The notes below the pieces were generated by a model. That model worked only from the letters and a program-made list of their open reading frames with translations. It did no database searches and had not been told where the DNA came from. Shown piece by piece: positions 40,001-55,000 of a stretch of 64,000 bases of DNA. The stretch is from Tetracentron sinense. Taxonomy: Eukaryota > Streptophyta > Magnoliopsida > Trochodendrales > Trochodendraceae. The stretch covers positions 25,055,250 through 25,119,249 of the forward strand of contig CM026570.1 in assembly GCA_015143295.1 (NCBI GenBank), in the 5' to 3' direction. A program made the position numbers and the translations under genes. Positions within the stretch are counted from its first letter, which is position 1; every line of letters starts with the position of its first letter.

Positions 40001-43000
40001 AAAACATACTCAACTCGAACTGAATCTGAACAAAGGATCCCCTGCTTTCAATGAGCTTCATTAACATTCAGCCATTCTCTTTTTCTTCAATGAACTCAAT
40101 TGATTTTGCCTCAATAACTAAAATTTTCCTCATGATGTGAAGGATATGAATTAACAGGAACTAGATTTGCGAACAGGTATTAGTTAGCCTGCATTTTTTT
40201 TCCAATGGTTCTCCTTCATCAGAAACTTAGAATCTCGAACAGCCTTTCAATGCAGATCCATATCTCGAACTCTTAACAGCCATCAACAACATCGAACTTG
40301 AATGAAACCAGTGGCCATTTCTACTTCTTCCCCGCGGACTCACGAACCAGGGGCACATAAATCTAGACCTACTTCTAGATCTTCTTCTCCATTGGGGGCC
40401 TTGGTATCTTTCCTCTCGCAAGGGTGAACAAAGCTCTTTAGGGAAAGTGGCTTTAGAGTTTTGGGGAGGAGCACAATAGTTTGTGGAGAGTAGTGGTAGT
40501 GGCTAGGCAAGGGGAGAGGAATAGGTAGCTTTGGGTGTAGTAACTCCTTATATAATAATATAGTAATTGATTTATTATTATTATTATTAAATTAAAAGTT
40601 TCGGGTTTACGGGGCCATCTCATTGCCTAAAACAAGATTAGTATATTTATTTTATAACTTTTAGGAGTCTAGGGTTCAAACCTTGGGTTCACAATATTAA
40701 CTCAAATGTTTTGGAGTTATCTTTTACCTTCATCCCACTTGATGAGATATTTTGATCTCCAAGAACCTAAAATTGGGACTTGTCTATGAGACAAGAAATT
40801 GTTCCCCTTTGAACAAAAGTTGAATTGTCAAATTCCGATAACCGAGTCAAAAGTTACGGGTCATTTACTAAAAACAGTTCCGGGTCAAAAAAAAATAAAA
40901 AAATATATATATATATAGGGGGTGCGATCGATCGCCTACCAGTGACGATCGATCGCCCAGAACGGGCTTTTGCTGAGTGACGTGAATTTTCGACTTTTTA
41001 AACCCCTTTTGAGTTCTCAACTCTATAAATACCTCATTAACTCGTGAATTAGGTTTCCAATAGCCTCCTAAACCTAAAATAGAGCTTTCTAAGAGATCTA
41101 AACAGGAAGAGAATAAGATTTTCTGAGAGATTCAAAGAGGGAAAAACCTAGAGATTTCAAGATTCAATCAAAGAAGAAGGAAGGAGATTTGAAGATTTAG
41201 ATCGAGATTCATTCGCAAGCATAAGATCGTAGGGAAGCGATCAAGCGAGGTAAATAATAATTCCTATTTCTCAATTTCATGAATATTAATCTAAAGTAAG
41301 ATTTAAAAGGATAAGATCTAAGTAAGAACTTGAATACAACGGAGATCTATGAATTTCAATCATCCCTTATGTATTATTTCTCAAGAATTGTTAAAGTAAG
41401 ATGTGAATGACCCAATGGATATTATATTTTATGCAAGAATAAAGGGAAATGAAATGGTTATAGAGATATGTGAATGTATGTAGTAGAAGGGATGCATGTT
41501 GGAGATTGTTTTGAATGATGGTATGTTGAATGAGCGATTTCTAGAGTTTTTTATAAATAAGGATTTTAGGATTACTATCATATGTAAGAATTTCTTGAAA
41601 CCAAAGTATGTTAAATGACCCACTATGATTTTTAAAGTGCGAAGAACCATGATGATGTATTATCAATAGAAGTAGGATTCATGAACTTATTATTGTTATT
41701 GTAAGAACCCGGATCTATTGATGTCTAAATTACAATCTATGGAATATCTATGCATGACAATTGATAATTGATGTAAGGTATGAATTGCTACATGGGTAAT
41801 ATGCATTCGGGTAAATAAGCTTTGGTTGGCTTTAGGATTTTATCATGGTGATGTGAATTGCTATGATGGATTCCCGATGCCGTTGACCTATGATTGAGAG
41901 TGAAATTTAATTGAGGGTTTATTACTGTTCTCAATCACAACAATGTTATATACACACACAAGGTGATAATAAATATAAGATAGTAAGAGTTACATAAATA
42001 AGATTGCATGAACGAGTTTTCTCATAAATAATGGATACCAACAAAGTAAGTAACCAAGGGTACATCGTACCCAGCTTCAAGTCTAAGCTCATCGATGGTA
42101 TATCATGCCCGGCTTGTAGTATAATTTATGCAAGGGTATGTTATATCTGACTTCAAGTCTAAGTTACAAAGATACTAGTGCCTGACTTCAAGATAAGTTT
42201 CCATAGGTACTAGTTATCTGGCTTCAAGAAAGATCTCAAAGAAAAGTAAGAAATGTAAGAAAAGTAAGGATGCTAGGGCCTGACTTCAAGTTAAGATTCC
42301 AAGGGTACTAGTTATCTGGCTTCAAGAAAGATCTCAAAGAAAACTAAGAAATGTAAGAAAAGTAAGGATGTTAGGGCCTGACTTCAAGTTAAGTTTCCAA
42401 GGGTATTAGTTATCTAACTTTAAGAAAGATATCAAAAGATGCTAGTGCCTGGCTTCAAGATAAGTTTCCAAAGGTACTAGTTATCTTGTTTCAAGAAAAA
42501 TCTCAAAGAAAAAAGTAAGAAAAGAAGAAAAGTAAGAAAGGAAGAAAAAAGTAAGAAAAATACGAAAAAAAGAAAAGTATGAAATGAAGACAAGAAGAAA
42601 AAGTAAGACAAGTAAGAAAAGAAGGAAAAATAAGAATAGTAAGAAAAGAAGAACATGTTTCCTGTACTCTGATTTATGTATGTGAGTTTAATTGAACTGC
42701 TAGCTGTATACTTGCCAATGTTTATGATATTGTTTATTACGGGTTATTATATATGCGGAGTAACTATGTTATTCAGCCGTTAATTTTATTATCGGCAGGT
42801 TCAAGATTGGATATATGTGTACCTAGATCGTGGTAAGATGAAGAATATATTAAAGAACTAGAAGATGATCATCATGAAGAGTAAATGGATTTAGACCGTT
42901 ATCCCTACTATTGATTTCAGGGTAGAATGTTTATCTAATCTTTTAAGGGGATTTGTAACAGAATTTCGTTATGGATGATCATGAATTATTTATATTTCAG

Positions 43001-46000
43001 TTTAAATTATGTTTAGTTAGTTGTGGACTTGAATTATGATTACATGAAGTATCAATGGTTATAGTTAATGAAGAAATTTTTAGGTCCACATTTTAGCATG
43101 CTTTTAATGCTCTTTAAATGGGTTAAGATAAGTAAGTCACGCGCCAAAGTTCCACTTTCTCCTTAGGGGTATTTTAGGGTGTGACACCCTTGCAGGTTAG
43201 GATACCACCTTTACAATCCCTTCCAGGTTAGGATACCACATTTACAATCCCTTCTAGGATAGGATACCACCTTTAATGCAAGAGAGCACCCTCTCTTGAC
43301 TTCACAAAGTTATCCGGCTTTATGGACAAGAATCAACGATTCTTGATTTCTTTTAATACAGAGTGTGATTTGATTTGAATCCAAATATAAAGGCTCCTTG
43401 ATGAGCTGAATAAGATTGGAATAACACTCTAATGAAATCTCTCTAAGAATGGAGTTGAATAGCTCAAAAGAGATTTTTGTGGATTTCTAAAGTGTGATCG
43501 ATGTGGAAATCAATGTCTTTGATTGAGTAAATGATTAAAAGTTAATGTATTGATCAAACTTCTTATTTTGTTCATTTATGAACTCCTTTTATAGTTTTTC
43601 ATCTAATATGGCCGTTGGTGAAACATTAAATGCGAAAAAGGCCATTGAAAAATAGCCGTTACAGTATTTTCAGAGTATCGTATGATTTCGTCGACGAAAT
43701 TGGGTTCCCCAATTCATTTCGTCGCCTAAATAAAAAACAATGAAGACAGTGAGTTTACTGTCTCCATTTCGTCGACGAATCCAAAACTATCCTGTGAATT
43801 TGTCGACGAAATTAGAGTAAAAACTCTTATTTCACTCTGGATTAAGACCTTAATGATGAGAATGAATTCCTAGGTCTTTTGGCGTTTCTTTAACATGATT
43901 TTTATGATTTCCTAGGGCCTTAGAATGATGTCTAATAAAGTTTTAGGCTCCTATGGTCAATCTAAGTATTTGTGCATTCAACTAACCATACTTTTTGAGG
44001 ACTTCTTACATAAGTCCTAGACACTTTCATAAAGTAAAATTTAAACTATTATTTCTTTTTGAGAGTTGGTCTTTAACTTGATCTTGAGTCTTTAGATTTG
44101 GCTTTGACTCTTAGATCTTCTTTCCTTGTTTAGTGATTTGACTTGATCTTTGAATATGATCTTCAATCTTCATTCTTCACTTAAGTTCAATGACTTGAGT
44201 TGAATATTTTTTTTGATGACTGGGACTTGGTTGAATGACTTGCTCAAATCAATCCATTTGATTTTTCTTTGAATTCTTTTCTACCTTGAAAGATGTGCTA
44301 ATGTTCTCATTATCTGTATTTATCAAACACATTAGAAGAAACATTAGTACCACAATTGTTATTTGATTATTATGTTATTATCAAAATTATTAAGGTTACT
44401 TAAGGTTGTAATCTTGAGGCTAACAATCTCCCCATTTTTGATGATAACATAATAATGGAATGAAATGGGATTAAGCTCCCCCCCAATAAAAATTTTGAGG
44501 TTAGCTCCCCCTAAACATATGCACTAAAGTATGATATAGCATGCTTATTTCATTTTGCATTGTTTAGACATTTCTTCAAGGTCGTGATACCAAAAATATT
44601 TATAATTATTAATGTCGAACATTTAAAATAATAGCAATTTTGGATATCTTTCAATCATTCAAGTTATTCAAGCAAATATTGAATCATAATAAGAAATAAG
44701 ACATTTGTAGTGAAAAGATCATCTTTTATTCACAAAATATGGAAATACATTCATTCATATATTTGATTCGTACTTCCAAGATAAAAAATGTTCAACTCAA
44801 AAATTTGTATTTGTAATTCTATTTCATTTTCTTCTCTTCTCCCCCTTCGCGTCATCAAAAAGATACATTACAAAAAAAAAAATGAAGTGCTACAACATCT
44901 CCTTGTCTTACTTCTCTTTGAGCTTTTGGAGAAGAACTCTAACTTTCTTGCCTTCACTGTCAATGGAGTCACTAGATGTTTCAGAAGGAATGATGTGTAT
45001 CTTGGATGACCAAGGTTCTTTTGAAGAAGAGGATGTCTTTGGGTTAATCACTTGGAAGGTTTGTTTTTTCACATTTGAAACCTCAAGTGCTAGCCCAGAC
45101 ACCTGAGAGGCAATCTGATGAACCAAAGATGCCTGAGCCCCAATCAAGGAAGTCATCTGCTGAATCATAGGGCCCTGTGCCCTTCGATACTGATACGAAG
45201 AGTTAGTCCGGCTTTTGATATGAGAAATCTCATCATTCAGCTTTAAGCTCTGGTCTAAGGCATCCACTGCCTTTTTCTCTCTATTAGAGAGAATGGAGTC
45301 TGTCCTGTTCTTCACAACTTCCCCTGCAACACTGAGCTCTTCCAGTCGGGGGATCCATGTCCTCAGCTCTTACTTTCATCTCATTCTGAATTCCTTTTTA
45401 CTTTAGTCTCGAGAGAATTCAATCTCTCTCGAACTTCAGTTTGAAAACTGATCATGTTGGAGCTCATTGAGTCTATCTTCCCTATTTGTAGACTCATAAA
45501 GTCTTCATCAAATGCGTCCAGCCTCATTTCTAAAGTGTGGGTCCTCTCTCTCTGGTGAGGATTCCTCTGGCTGATCTGGAGATGGAGGAGAAAGATGCTC
45601 TGCTGCTGTTGCTGAAGATGATGAAATATCTGAAGGCATAGCAGTAGAAGATGAAGGACCAGGAGCTAGTGGAGGAATAAAATGAAGTAGGGATAGGAAT
45701 GGAAGGCCCACTGGTTGGAGTAGTCTCAATGATAGAAGGAGCAGAAGATAACTGAGTAGAAGGCTGAGTGGAAGGCTTGGGAATCCATTCCTTCAAGACA
45801 TTATCCCATACATAGCCCATTCTTAAAATGGTAGCCTTGCTGCATATGGTGGAGTCATCAGGATTTATTTTATTAGGGTAGGAAGAGAAGAATTTTGAAA
45901 AATTTAAGAGTGTGGTAAGTGCTTGACCATAGGGAAGACACCCTGATTTTCTTCTCTTGGCATCATCCATACAGTGCACAATAATGAAAGAAAGGTCAAT

Positions 46001-49000
46001 GGGTTGGGAAGAAAGTATGCACCACATTAAAAAGACATCAAAATATGTTAGGTATTCCCTACCACCTGCTCTAGGTACAATTTTTTTTTGATCGGTAAAA
46101 GCAATTTTATAAACAGAAAGGAGATTCACAAGTTATGAATCTCCAAGATACAACATAGACACTACACTAAGCATATCACAAAGAAAAAAACCCCTCCCCT
46201 ATCACAATTATAATATGGCCTCGTCAAACCCTATTTCAACTAAGTCAAACTTTGCAGAGACCCAATCTCGCAATAGCGCGCGAGTGCGAGTACTCACTCT
46301 CTCCCAGGTCAACGCGGAATTCTCGAACACCCTCCTGTTCCGCTCTTTCCTCAAGGACCATGAAACTACCCCTGGGATAAAAGGCCATACGAGCTCTACC
46401 TGGCTATCTAACGAGATTGAGAGCCAATCGGACAACAACGCCTGATAAGATGCTGGAAACACCCACGCTACCCCAAGTTGAGATAGGAAATACCACCAAA
46501 GCCGCTTCACAAACGGGCAATGAATAAATAGATGATCGACCGATTCCTCCTCCACCAGGCACATACAACAACAATTAGGAAAACTCCATCCTCTCTTCCT
46601 CAAATTGTCCAAGGTCAGGATCTTGTCCAAATAAGCCAACCAAAGATAGACCGAGACTTTGGAAGGCAAACCATTGAACCAAACCAACTTACTCGGAAAC
46701 GCCACTATGCCTCCTGAATTAGCTTCCTGCAAAAAAGCTTTCACAGAAAACCGTCCACTAGAGTTGGTGACCCAGACCTGGCGATCCCTGACGGACTCCA
46801 CCACATTCACTGACCTGAGCAAGGATAACAATGAGGCAAAGTCCCGAGCTTCCCAATCATTAAGCGAGCGGCTAAAAACAAGGTTCCAAATTACTATTCC
46901 CGCTCTCCTAGTATACATATCTGTGACGGACGCTGCCTTAACTGAGGAGAGAAGAAAAAATGTCCTGAATTCTTGCACCAAAGGGCAAGGCCCACACCAA
47001 TGATCGAACCAAAATTTAATATCCACCTCATCTCCAATCACCAAACGAGTATATTTAACATACTCGGACCAACCCGCCGCAATGCCCTTCCAAAGACCGA
47101 CCCCATGCGGACCCCTAGGATGCCTGGGCTCTCAACGATCACTACTTCCATGCCGCGCCACTATCACCCCTCTCCATAGACCATCTTCTTCAACCCCGAA
47201 CCGCCATAGCCACTTTACCAATAATGCCTCATTAACTGCCTTCATGAGCCAAATGTTGAGCCCCCCTCTCTTTAGGCCTACAAACCCACTTCCACCTCAC
47301 TAAATAAAGCTTCTTCCTCACCACCTTCTCATTCCACAGGAAGTCCCTTTGCTGCCTTTCCAACTGAGATGCTACCGAAGCAGGAATTCTGAAAAGAGAT
47401 AGAAAATTAGTCAGTAAACTACATAACACACTCTTGAGCAAGATGAGCCTACCTCCTTTAGACAACAACGCCGATTTCCACCCAGACAACCTCCTCTGAA
47501 AACACTCCACCACCGGCTCCCACACCGACTTAGCTTTGAAAGACACCCCCAAAGGAAGGCCCAAATACTTAGTAGGAAGTGAACCGGTCTTGCAGCCCAG
47601 ACAATTAGCCAACAGCTCCAAATTAGGCACCTCCCCCATTGCAAAAATCAAACTCTTATGCAAATTGATTCTTAAGCCAGAGACTGCTTCGAAGCACCGA
47701 AAAAGGTACCCGATGTGCCACAAAATAACAAGATATCATCTGCGAACTGGAGATGTGAAATGAGAACCTCCGGTCTACCCATCACAAAACCGCCCCACAC
47801 CGCCTCAAATGCCTTCCTAATCATTCTGCTTAGAGCTTTCGTTACAATAATAAAGAGTAGGGGAGAAAGAGGGTCGCCTTGGCGCAAACCCTTGAACTTT
47901 TAAAGAAACCATGAGGAGGCCCATTTATCAGTACTGAAAATGAAGGGGAAGAATAACAACACCTCATCCAAGCACGTTACTTTGGCCCAAACCCCATCCG
48001 ACGAAGGGAGTAGTCCAAAAATCCCCAATTCACATGATCATACACCTTCTCCAAGTCGATCTTGCATATTACCCCTGGATCCCTCCTCTTCAGCCGTTCA
48101 TCCACCACTTCATTAGCTATAAAAATCTCATCCAAAATTTGCCTTCCCCCACAAACGCGTTTTGTTCCGGCGAGATCAACAACCCCATCACCCGGCTAAG
48201 CCGAACACTCAAGACCTTCGCTAGAATCTTATATGCACTACTAAGAAGACTAATGGGCCAAAAATCCCCAATAACCACTGCCCCGGCCACCTTGGGAAGG
48301 TTAGCAATGAAAGAACAATTTAGCGCTTGATTAAACGAATTGGATTGAAAAAACTCATAAGAAACTTTCATCAAGTCCTGTCCAATAATCGGCCAACATT
48401 TCTTGTAGAACTCAATGGTAAAACCATCCGGCCCAAGGGCTTTATCCCCTGTCATCCTTGCAATAACCGACTGCACCTCCAAATCTGAAAACGGTATTTC
48501 CAACTGATGACTCATCTCCTCGGATAAACTCGCAAAAGACAGGCCAACAAGCATAGGTCTAAACTCAAAATTTTCTTTATACATCGAACCAAAATACTCC
48601 ACTGCCGCCCACCCATCTCCATTTCAATGTCCCAGATCTTATCCCCTATCCTGAGACTGACAATTTTGTTAACTCTACGGTGCACTGAAGCCATACGATG
48701 AAAGAAACTCGTATTCTTATCTCTCTCTTTTAACCACCTGACACCTGCAACTTCTGCCTCCAACTTACTTCCTCCCGCTTTAATAAGAGCTGATACTCCT
48801 TCATCAAGGCGTCTCTCTCCTTACCCTCAATATCAGATAAGCTGGCCTGCTCCTCCTTCAGATCTAATGCTAAAATGCCCTCCAAGATACCTGATTTCTT
48901 TTCATGAAGCATAATGTGATGGAGAAGTCTAGAAGTGAGGGTTAGTTCTTTGTCCTTAGGTTGAAAAGGTTCAGAGATGTCTTGATTTGTACATATGAGT

Positions 49001-52000
49001 TTGAGTGCTTCAATGACATCAAACCCATCGTGCTTGGTCCATTGGCCATTCACAAAGGATTGAATAGACCCTTGAGGAATTTTAAAAATATTTCAAAGTT
49101 CATCTCTATGAAATGAGATTTCTTTTCTATGGAGGAAGGAATAAATTGTTTGAGAAGATTGGTCAAAGTTGAAGTGAGTGTAGAATATTCGAATAAGTTT
49201 GGGATACATAACTTCATTTGAAGAGACAAAGGAATCCTATTTAAGGGCTTTAAACAGAGTTTGAATAACTCCTAAACCGTAAAATTCTAATTGGGCAAAG
49301 TTAACAACCTTACCGTAGAGTCGAGAGTGGGATAGGAACTTTTCTTTTTTTCTCGTCTCATATTTGATTGCTTTGAACTTTTGCATAGTTGATGTGGAGG
49401 ATGAAGCGACTTCTTTTCCTTTGGAGGTGCGAGCTTTCTTCTTCGATGGTTCTATGTTTGCACTCTTTGTTCGAGGAGGCATTTTCAAATGGGTAGGATG
49501 ATTCTAGGTCAAGAAGAATGATTTGGAATGACTTGGTATTGATTTGAATCACAATGGAAGGATTTTGATCGAAGGTTCAATGGAATAGTGAAAAAGGAGG
49601 AAAAACCTAACTTGAGGTTTTAAGAGAAATGATTTGAAAAGTTTCGGATTTGGGGGTTTTATTTATACCCATGATCAATTTCGTTGTTGAAATGGGCTTT
49701 GCCCAAAGTATTCGTCGCCGAAGTTGAGACAGGTAGCTTACTGTTTCCTGATTGAAATAAATTTGTTGCCGAAATTGAATAGTACATTCAGTTTCGTCGC
49801 CGAAATGAATACAAAAAACATTTTGTTTTCTCCAAAACATGGAGTCGTCTCTGAATCTCCATTGTGCTTCTGATTTCGTCGACGAAATTAGTGTAAACAT
49901 TGAGAAAAACCTATTTTTCATATCCAAGTCTTTTTTCCTTTAATTCTTTGATTAATTTAGCATCCAAAATTTTGTCCTAAGCATTCAAAACATACATTCA
50001 TCATAATCAAACAATTTTAGTTCATTTTTGAATATCAAGACATAAGATTTCATAATTGAGTACAATTTTGTCATTGAGAGTGATTATTTAAGTTCATTTT
50101 GACTGGCCATTCCCAATTCTCTTATCAATGAATTAAATCTTTCTTATTATAGGGGTTTTGTAAATATGTCAGTAAGTTGGTTGTTTGTATTTACAAATTC
50201 TAATATAATTTTTCCATTTTGTACATGATCTCTTATGAAGTGATGTCTTATTTCAATATGTTTTGTGATTTTGTCCTTGAGTGTTGAATAAGATTTTTGG
50301 TCATGCATATTGCACTTGTGTTATCACATTTAATTGGAATTTGATTATAATATAATTTAAAGTCTTCCAATTGTTGTCTCATGTATAGCGTTTGAGCACA
50401 AAAACTTTCAGCTGCTATATACTCAGCCTTAACTGTAGATAAAACAACTGAATTTTGTTTCTTACTAAACCGTGAAACAAGTGAGTGTCCTAAGAAGTGA
50501 CAGGTGCCACTTGTGCTTTTCCTATCAATTTTGCATCCAGCAAAGTCAGCATCTAAGTAACTAACTAGGTCTAGTGATGTTCTTTGGATCCCATAAACCT
50601 AAATTAATTGTGCGTAGTAGGTACCTAAAGATCCTTTTTACAGCCATCATATGTGATTCTTTTGGACAAGATTGGAATCTTGCACAAATGCAAACACTAA
50701 ACATTATGTCTGGCCTACTTGCAGTTAGATATAGCAAACTTCCTATCATGCCTCTATAATGTTTTTTATCAACATTTTTGCCTTTATCATCTTTATCAAG
50801 TTTGGTTGATGGACTCATAGAAGTATCGATTTCTTTTGAATTTTTCATACCAAACTTTTTAAGTTACTCTCTAGTATACTCGGTTTGATTAATAAAGATT
50901 CCTTGTTCAGTTTGCTTAATTTGAAGTCCAAGGAAGAAGGTTAATTCTCCCATTATGCCCATTTCAAATTCTTCTTGCATACTCTTAGCAAAATCTTGAC
51001 ATAGGGCTTCATTTGTTGATCGAAAAATAATATCATTTACATAGATTTGGACAATAAACATATGATTATTTATGGATTTTACAAACAAAGTTGTATCAAT
51101 CTTTTCTTTAATGAATCTATTATCAAGCAAGAAACTACTTATCCTATCATACTAAGCTCTAGGAGTTTGTTTTAATCTATATAAGACTTCTGTTAATTTG
51201 TGAACATGATTAGGAAATTTATGATCCTCAAAGCAAGGAGGTTGATTAACATATACTCCTCTAGGAGTTTGTTTTAATCCATTTAAGAATGCACTTTTTA
51301 CATCCATTTTGGAATAGTTTGAAATCCTTATAACTGGCAAATGCAAGTAGCATTCTTATAACTTCTAGTCTTGCAACCGGGGCAAAAGTTTTCTCATTGT
51401 CTATGCCCTCTTCTTGGTTGTAACCTTGAGCTGCCAATCTTGCTTTGTTCTTAACTATATTTCCTGATTTATCTTTCTTATTTCTGAACACCCATTAAGT
51501 ACCAATTATTAATTTTTCTTTTGGCTTAGGTACTAAATCTCAAACTTGGTTCCTTTCAAATTGATTTAGCTCTTCTTGCATTGTTATAGCCCATGATTCA
51601 TTTTTAATGGCCTCATTAGCATTCTTTTGCTCAATTTGAGAGAGGAAAGCAAGATTGTTACAAATGTTTCTTCTAGTCTTGACTCCTTGTTCCATATTTC
51701 CTAGTATGAGTTCTTTTGAGTGATCTTTTACTAATTTCCAAGCTTTTGGAAGTTGGTATGAATCTTCAGTATCATTTTCTTCCTCATTTTCTATTTCAAT
51801 AGATTTGTCATTATTAGAATCTTCTTTGCTTTCTTCTTCATTTTCTTTCTCATTAATTTCTATAATTGAGATATCTTTTGATATTTTCTCTAAGTTATCA
51901 TCTATCTCATCTTCATTATTATGAGTCTTTTCAAAGGGGTTAGTTTCATAAAAAAAACTACATGAATTAATTCTTCTACCGCTAAAGTTTTCTTGTTAAA

Positions 52001-55000
52001 GACTATAAGCTTTGCTATTTAAGGAAGACCCTAGGAAGATTCCTTCAATTGACTTAGGGTCAAATTTCTTTAAATGGTGTTTATCATTTAAGATAAAACA
52101 CTTAAATCCAAACACTTTGAAGTACCCAATATTTGGAGATCTTCCTTTCCAAAGCTCATAGGGAGTCGTATTTAATTTGCTTCTGATTACTACCCTATTT
52201 ATCACATAGTAATATGTATTAATAGCTTCAGCCCCAAAAGTAGTTAGGCAAATTATGTTCATTCAACATAGTCCTAGTCATTTCTTGAAGTGATCTATTA
52301 TTTCTTTCAATAACTCCATTTTGTTGTGGAGTTCTAGGAACTGAAAAGTTATGGTTAAAACCATTTACTTTACAGAAAAGTTTAAGCTCATTGTTCTTGA
52401 ACTCTCCAATTCTATCACTTCTAATTTTATTAATGACATAGCCTTTTTCATTTTGCACTCTCTTATAGAAATTTTCAAATAGAGAGGGTGCTTCACTTTT
52501 ATGTGATAAGAATAATACCCATGAATATCTAGAATAGTCATCAACTATTACAAAGGCATATGTCTTACCACCAAGGCTAGCTACTTCATTTAGCCTAAAC
52601 AAGTCCATGTGTAAGAGTTTTAAAGGCCTAGAAGTAGAGATTTCTATTTCTTAAAAGATGATTTTATTTGTTTTCCTAATTTGCAAGCATCACAAATTTT
52701 ATCTTTGTTAAACTTAGTTTTGGGTAGGCCTTTTACTAGATCATTCTTAGATAATTTTGATAGAAGATCCATGTCCTAACCTTCTATGTCATAGCCAACT
52801 GGTTTCACTTAAAGCAGAGAAACAAATCATGTTTTGTGAGATTAACTCATCAAAATCAATAGTGTAAACATTTTCATTCCTATATGCAATGAACATAGTA
52901 TTAATATTATTCTTATCTTTAATTATGCATAAATTGGATTTAAAAGAAATATTTAAGCCCTTATCACAAAGTTGACTAATACTAATAAGGTTATGTTTAA
53001 GACCATCTACTAATAAAACATTTCCAATAAAAGTTGAATTGTTCTTACCAACATCACCTATGCCGATGATCTTTCCCTTCGCGTTGTCCCCAAAGGTCAC
53101 ATGCCCTCCATCTTTAGGAGTGAACGAAATCAAAAGCTTTTTGTTCTCGGTCATGTGCCTTGAGCATCCACTATCCAAGAACCATGTTGTCTTGGAGGAG
53201 CTTGATTTGAGGCACACCTACAAAACAAGTTCATGTAACTCCCTTTGGTACCCAAATCATCTTGGGTCCTTTATGGTTAGTCTTGGGAGGAGATGTTGCC
53301 TTTGGAACCCAAATTTTCTTAATCACCTTCTTACCATTAGTAGTGTAGAAAGCACTAGAAAGTGTGGGTAAGAAACTAGTGGTTTTGGTAAAGAAATTTG
53401 TATAATTCTTTTGTTTTGAAAAAGGTTTATAACCTATTCCAGATTTAAAAAAACACACCTTTGTTGGCTTAGAAGTCTTTCTAAGTTCTTTTGGCCATTA
53501 GTAAAAGTGTGAATTATGCTAGTCAAATCTTTGACCTTAACTTTAAGCTCTTCACACTCATTTGATAAGTTATGAGGTAAGAATTGGATTTCTTTAATCT
53601 TATCATTCAATCCCTCATTCTCATCTTGAAGGCTATCCTTCTCTTTTTGCAAGTTTTCACATATGCTAGTAAGAGCAAGGATTTCTTTCTTGAATGATTT
53701 ATTCATTAATGTAATTTTTTTAAATTCATAGTATAAATCATCAAATGCATCTCTAATTTCATCATAGGATAGAGATTTATTTGGGGAAGAGTTTACCTCA
53801 TCCTCATTGGCCATGAGGCATAGATTAGCAACTTCTACATCACTTGAGTCTATAGACCCACTTTCTTCCGAATCATCCCAAGTAGTTGCTTTTATAGCTC
53901 TCTTTCGGAATCGGTTGCTTTTCTTGAGTTGAAGACACTCGGTCTTGATGTCTCCTGCCTTTTTGCACTCATAGCAAATAATGAGCTCCTTCTTGATAGG
54001 TTCACTGTGGAGACTTCCTTGGTGAACTCCTTTTTGTAAGGCCTCTTCTTGAAGTTCTTTCTATGTTTTAGAAAATTTTTAAACTTTCTAGTCATGAGGG
54101 CTACACCTTCTTCCTCACCTTCTTCTTCATCACTCTCTTTCACTTGAGAGGATTTCAAGGCTGGGCCTGTTTTGGCTTTCGGCTCATCCTCTTGTTGTCC
54201 CTTCATGACCACCTCGTGAGTCATTAGTGAGCCGAGGAGCTCATCCATTTGAAGCTTTGTCAAATCTTTGGCTTCTTGGATGACAGTGGGAGACTATTCT
54301 TTAGGTAGTGAGCAAAACACCTTCTTCACATTTTCTGCATTAGAATAGATCTTGCCAAGAGATTTTAGTCTATTAAGGATATTAGTAAAGCGAGTAAACA
54401 TATCTCTTATGGACTCATCTCTTTCCATTTTAAATAGCTCATATTTATGAACATGGCTATTTTCTCTTCCTCAACTTGGTTAGTCCCCTCATAGGTGACT
54501 TGAAGTTTGTCCTAAATTTCTTTGGCCGAGTCACAACCCGACACCCTATTAAATTCTTGGGGATTTAAGGCACAGTATAAATTGCTAATGACTTCAGCAT
54601 TTATTTGTATAAGTTTAATGTCAGTCTCCTTCCACTCTTCCTCTACTTTGGGAATTTGAACCCCATCCATAATTTTGGCAGGAAGATGTGGTCCTTTGAC
54701 TATTATTTTCCAATACTCATAATCAAGTGCTTGAATGTAATACATTATTCTAGTCTTCCAGTAGTTATAGTTTTCTCCATTAAACAATTGAGGTTTAGTG
54801 GTTGACTGACCTTCTCCTAAGCTTCTTGCAAAAATATTGTTTGCCATAATCTTTTACTCTAAGATCTAAATTTGAGTCCTAAGCTCTGATACCAATTGTT
54901 GCCCAATATATGGACCCTAGAAGGAGGAGGGGGGGGGGGGGGGTGATTAGGGTCAATGGCAAAATAAAAATTTATGCCTTAGTATATTTTGCGGAATTAA

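Noticed and set aside
40924-40955. GCGATCGATCGC as a bacterial or cloning-vector trace
   Set aside because: It lies in a normal LTR promoter setting and equivalent motifs occupy the same place in other LTRs.
42050-42660. Regular repeats resembling a CRISPR array
   Set aside because: Units of about 98 bp are decayed tandem sub-repeats of a plant gypsy LTR; there are no constant short repeats with unique spacers.
46215-47303. Plus-strand open frames over the LINE inside copia X
   Set aside because: Antisense to a 278-codon LINE C-terminal frame with recognisable motifs; amino-acid content is typical of shadow frames.
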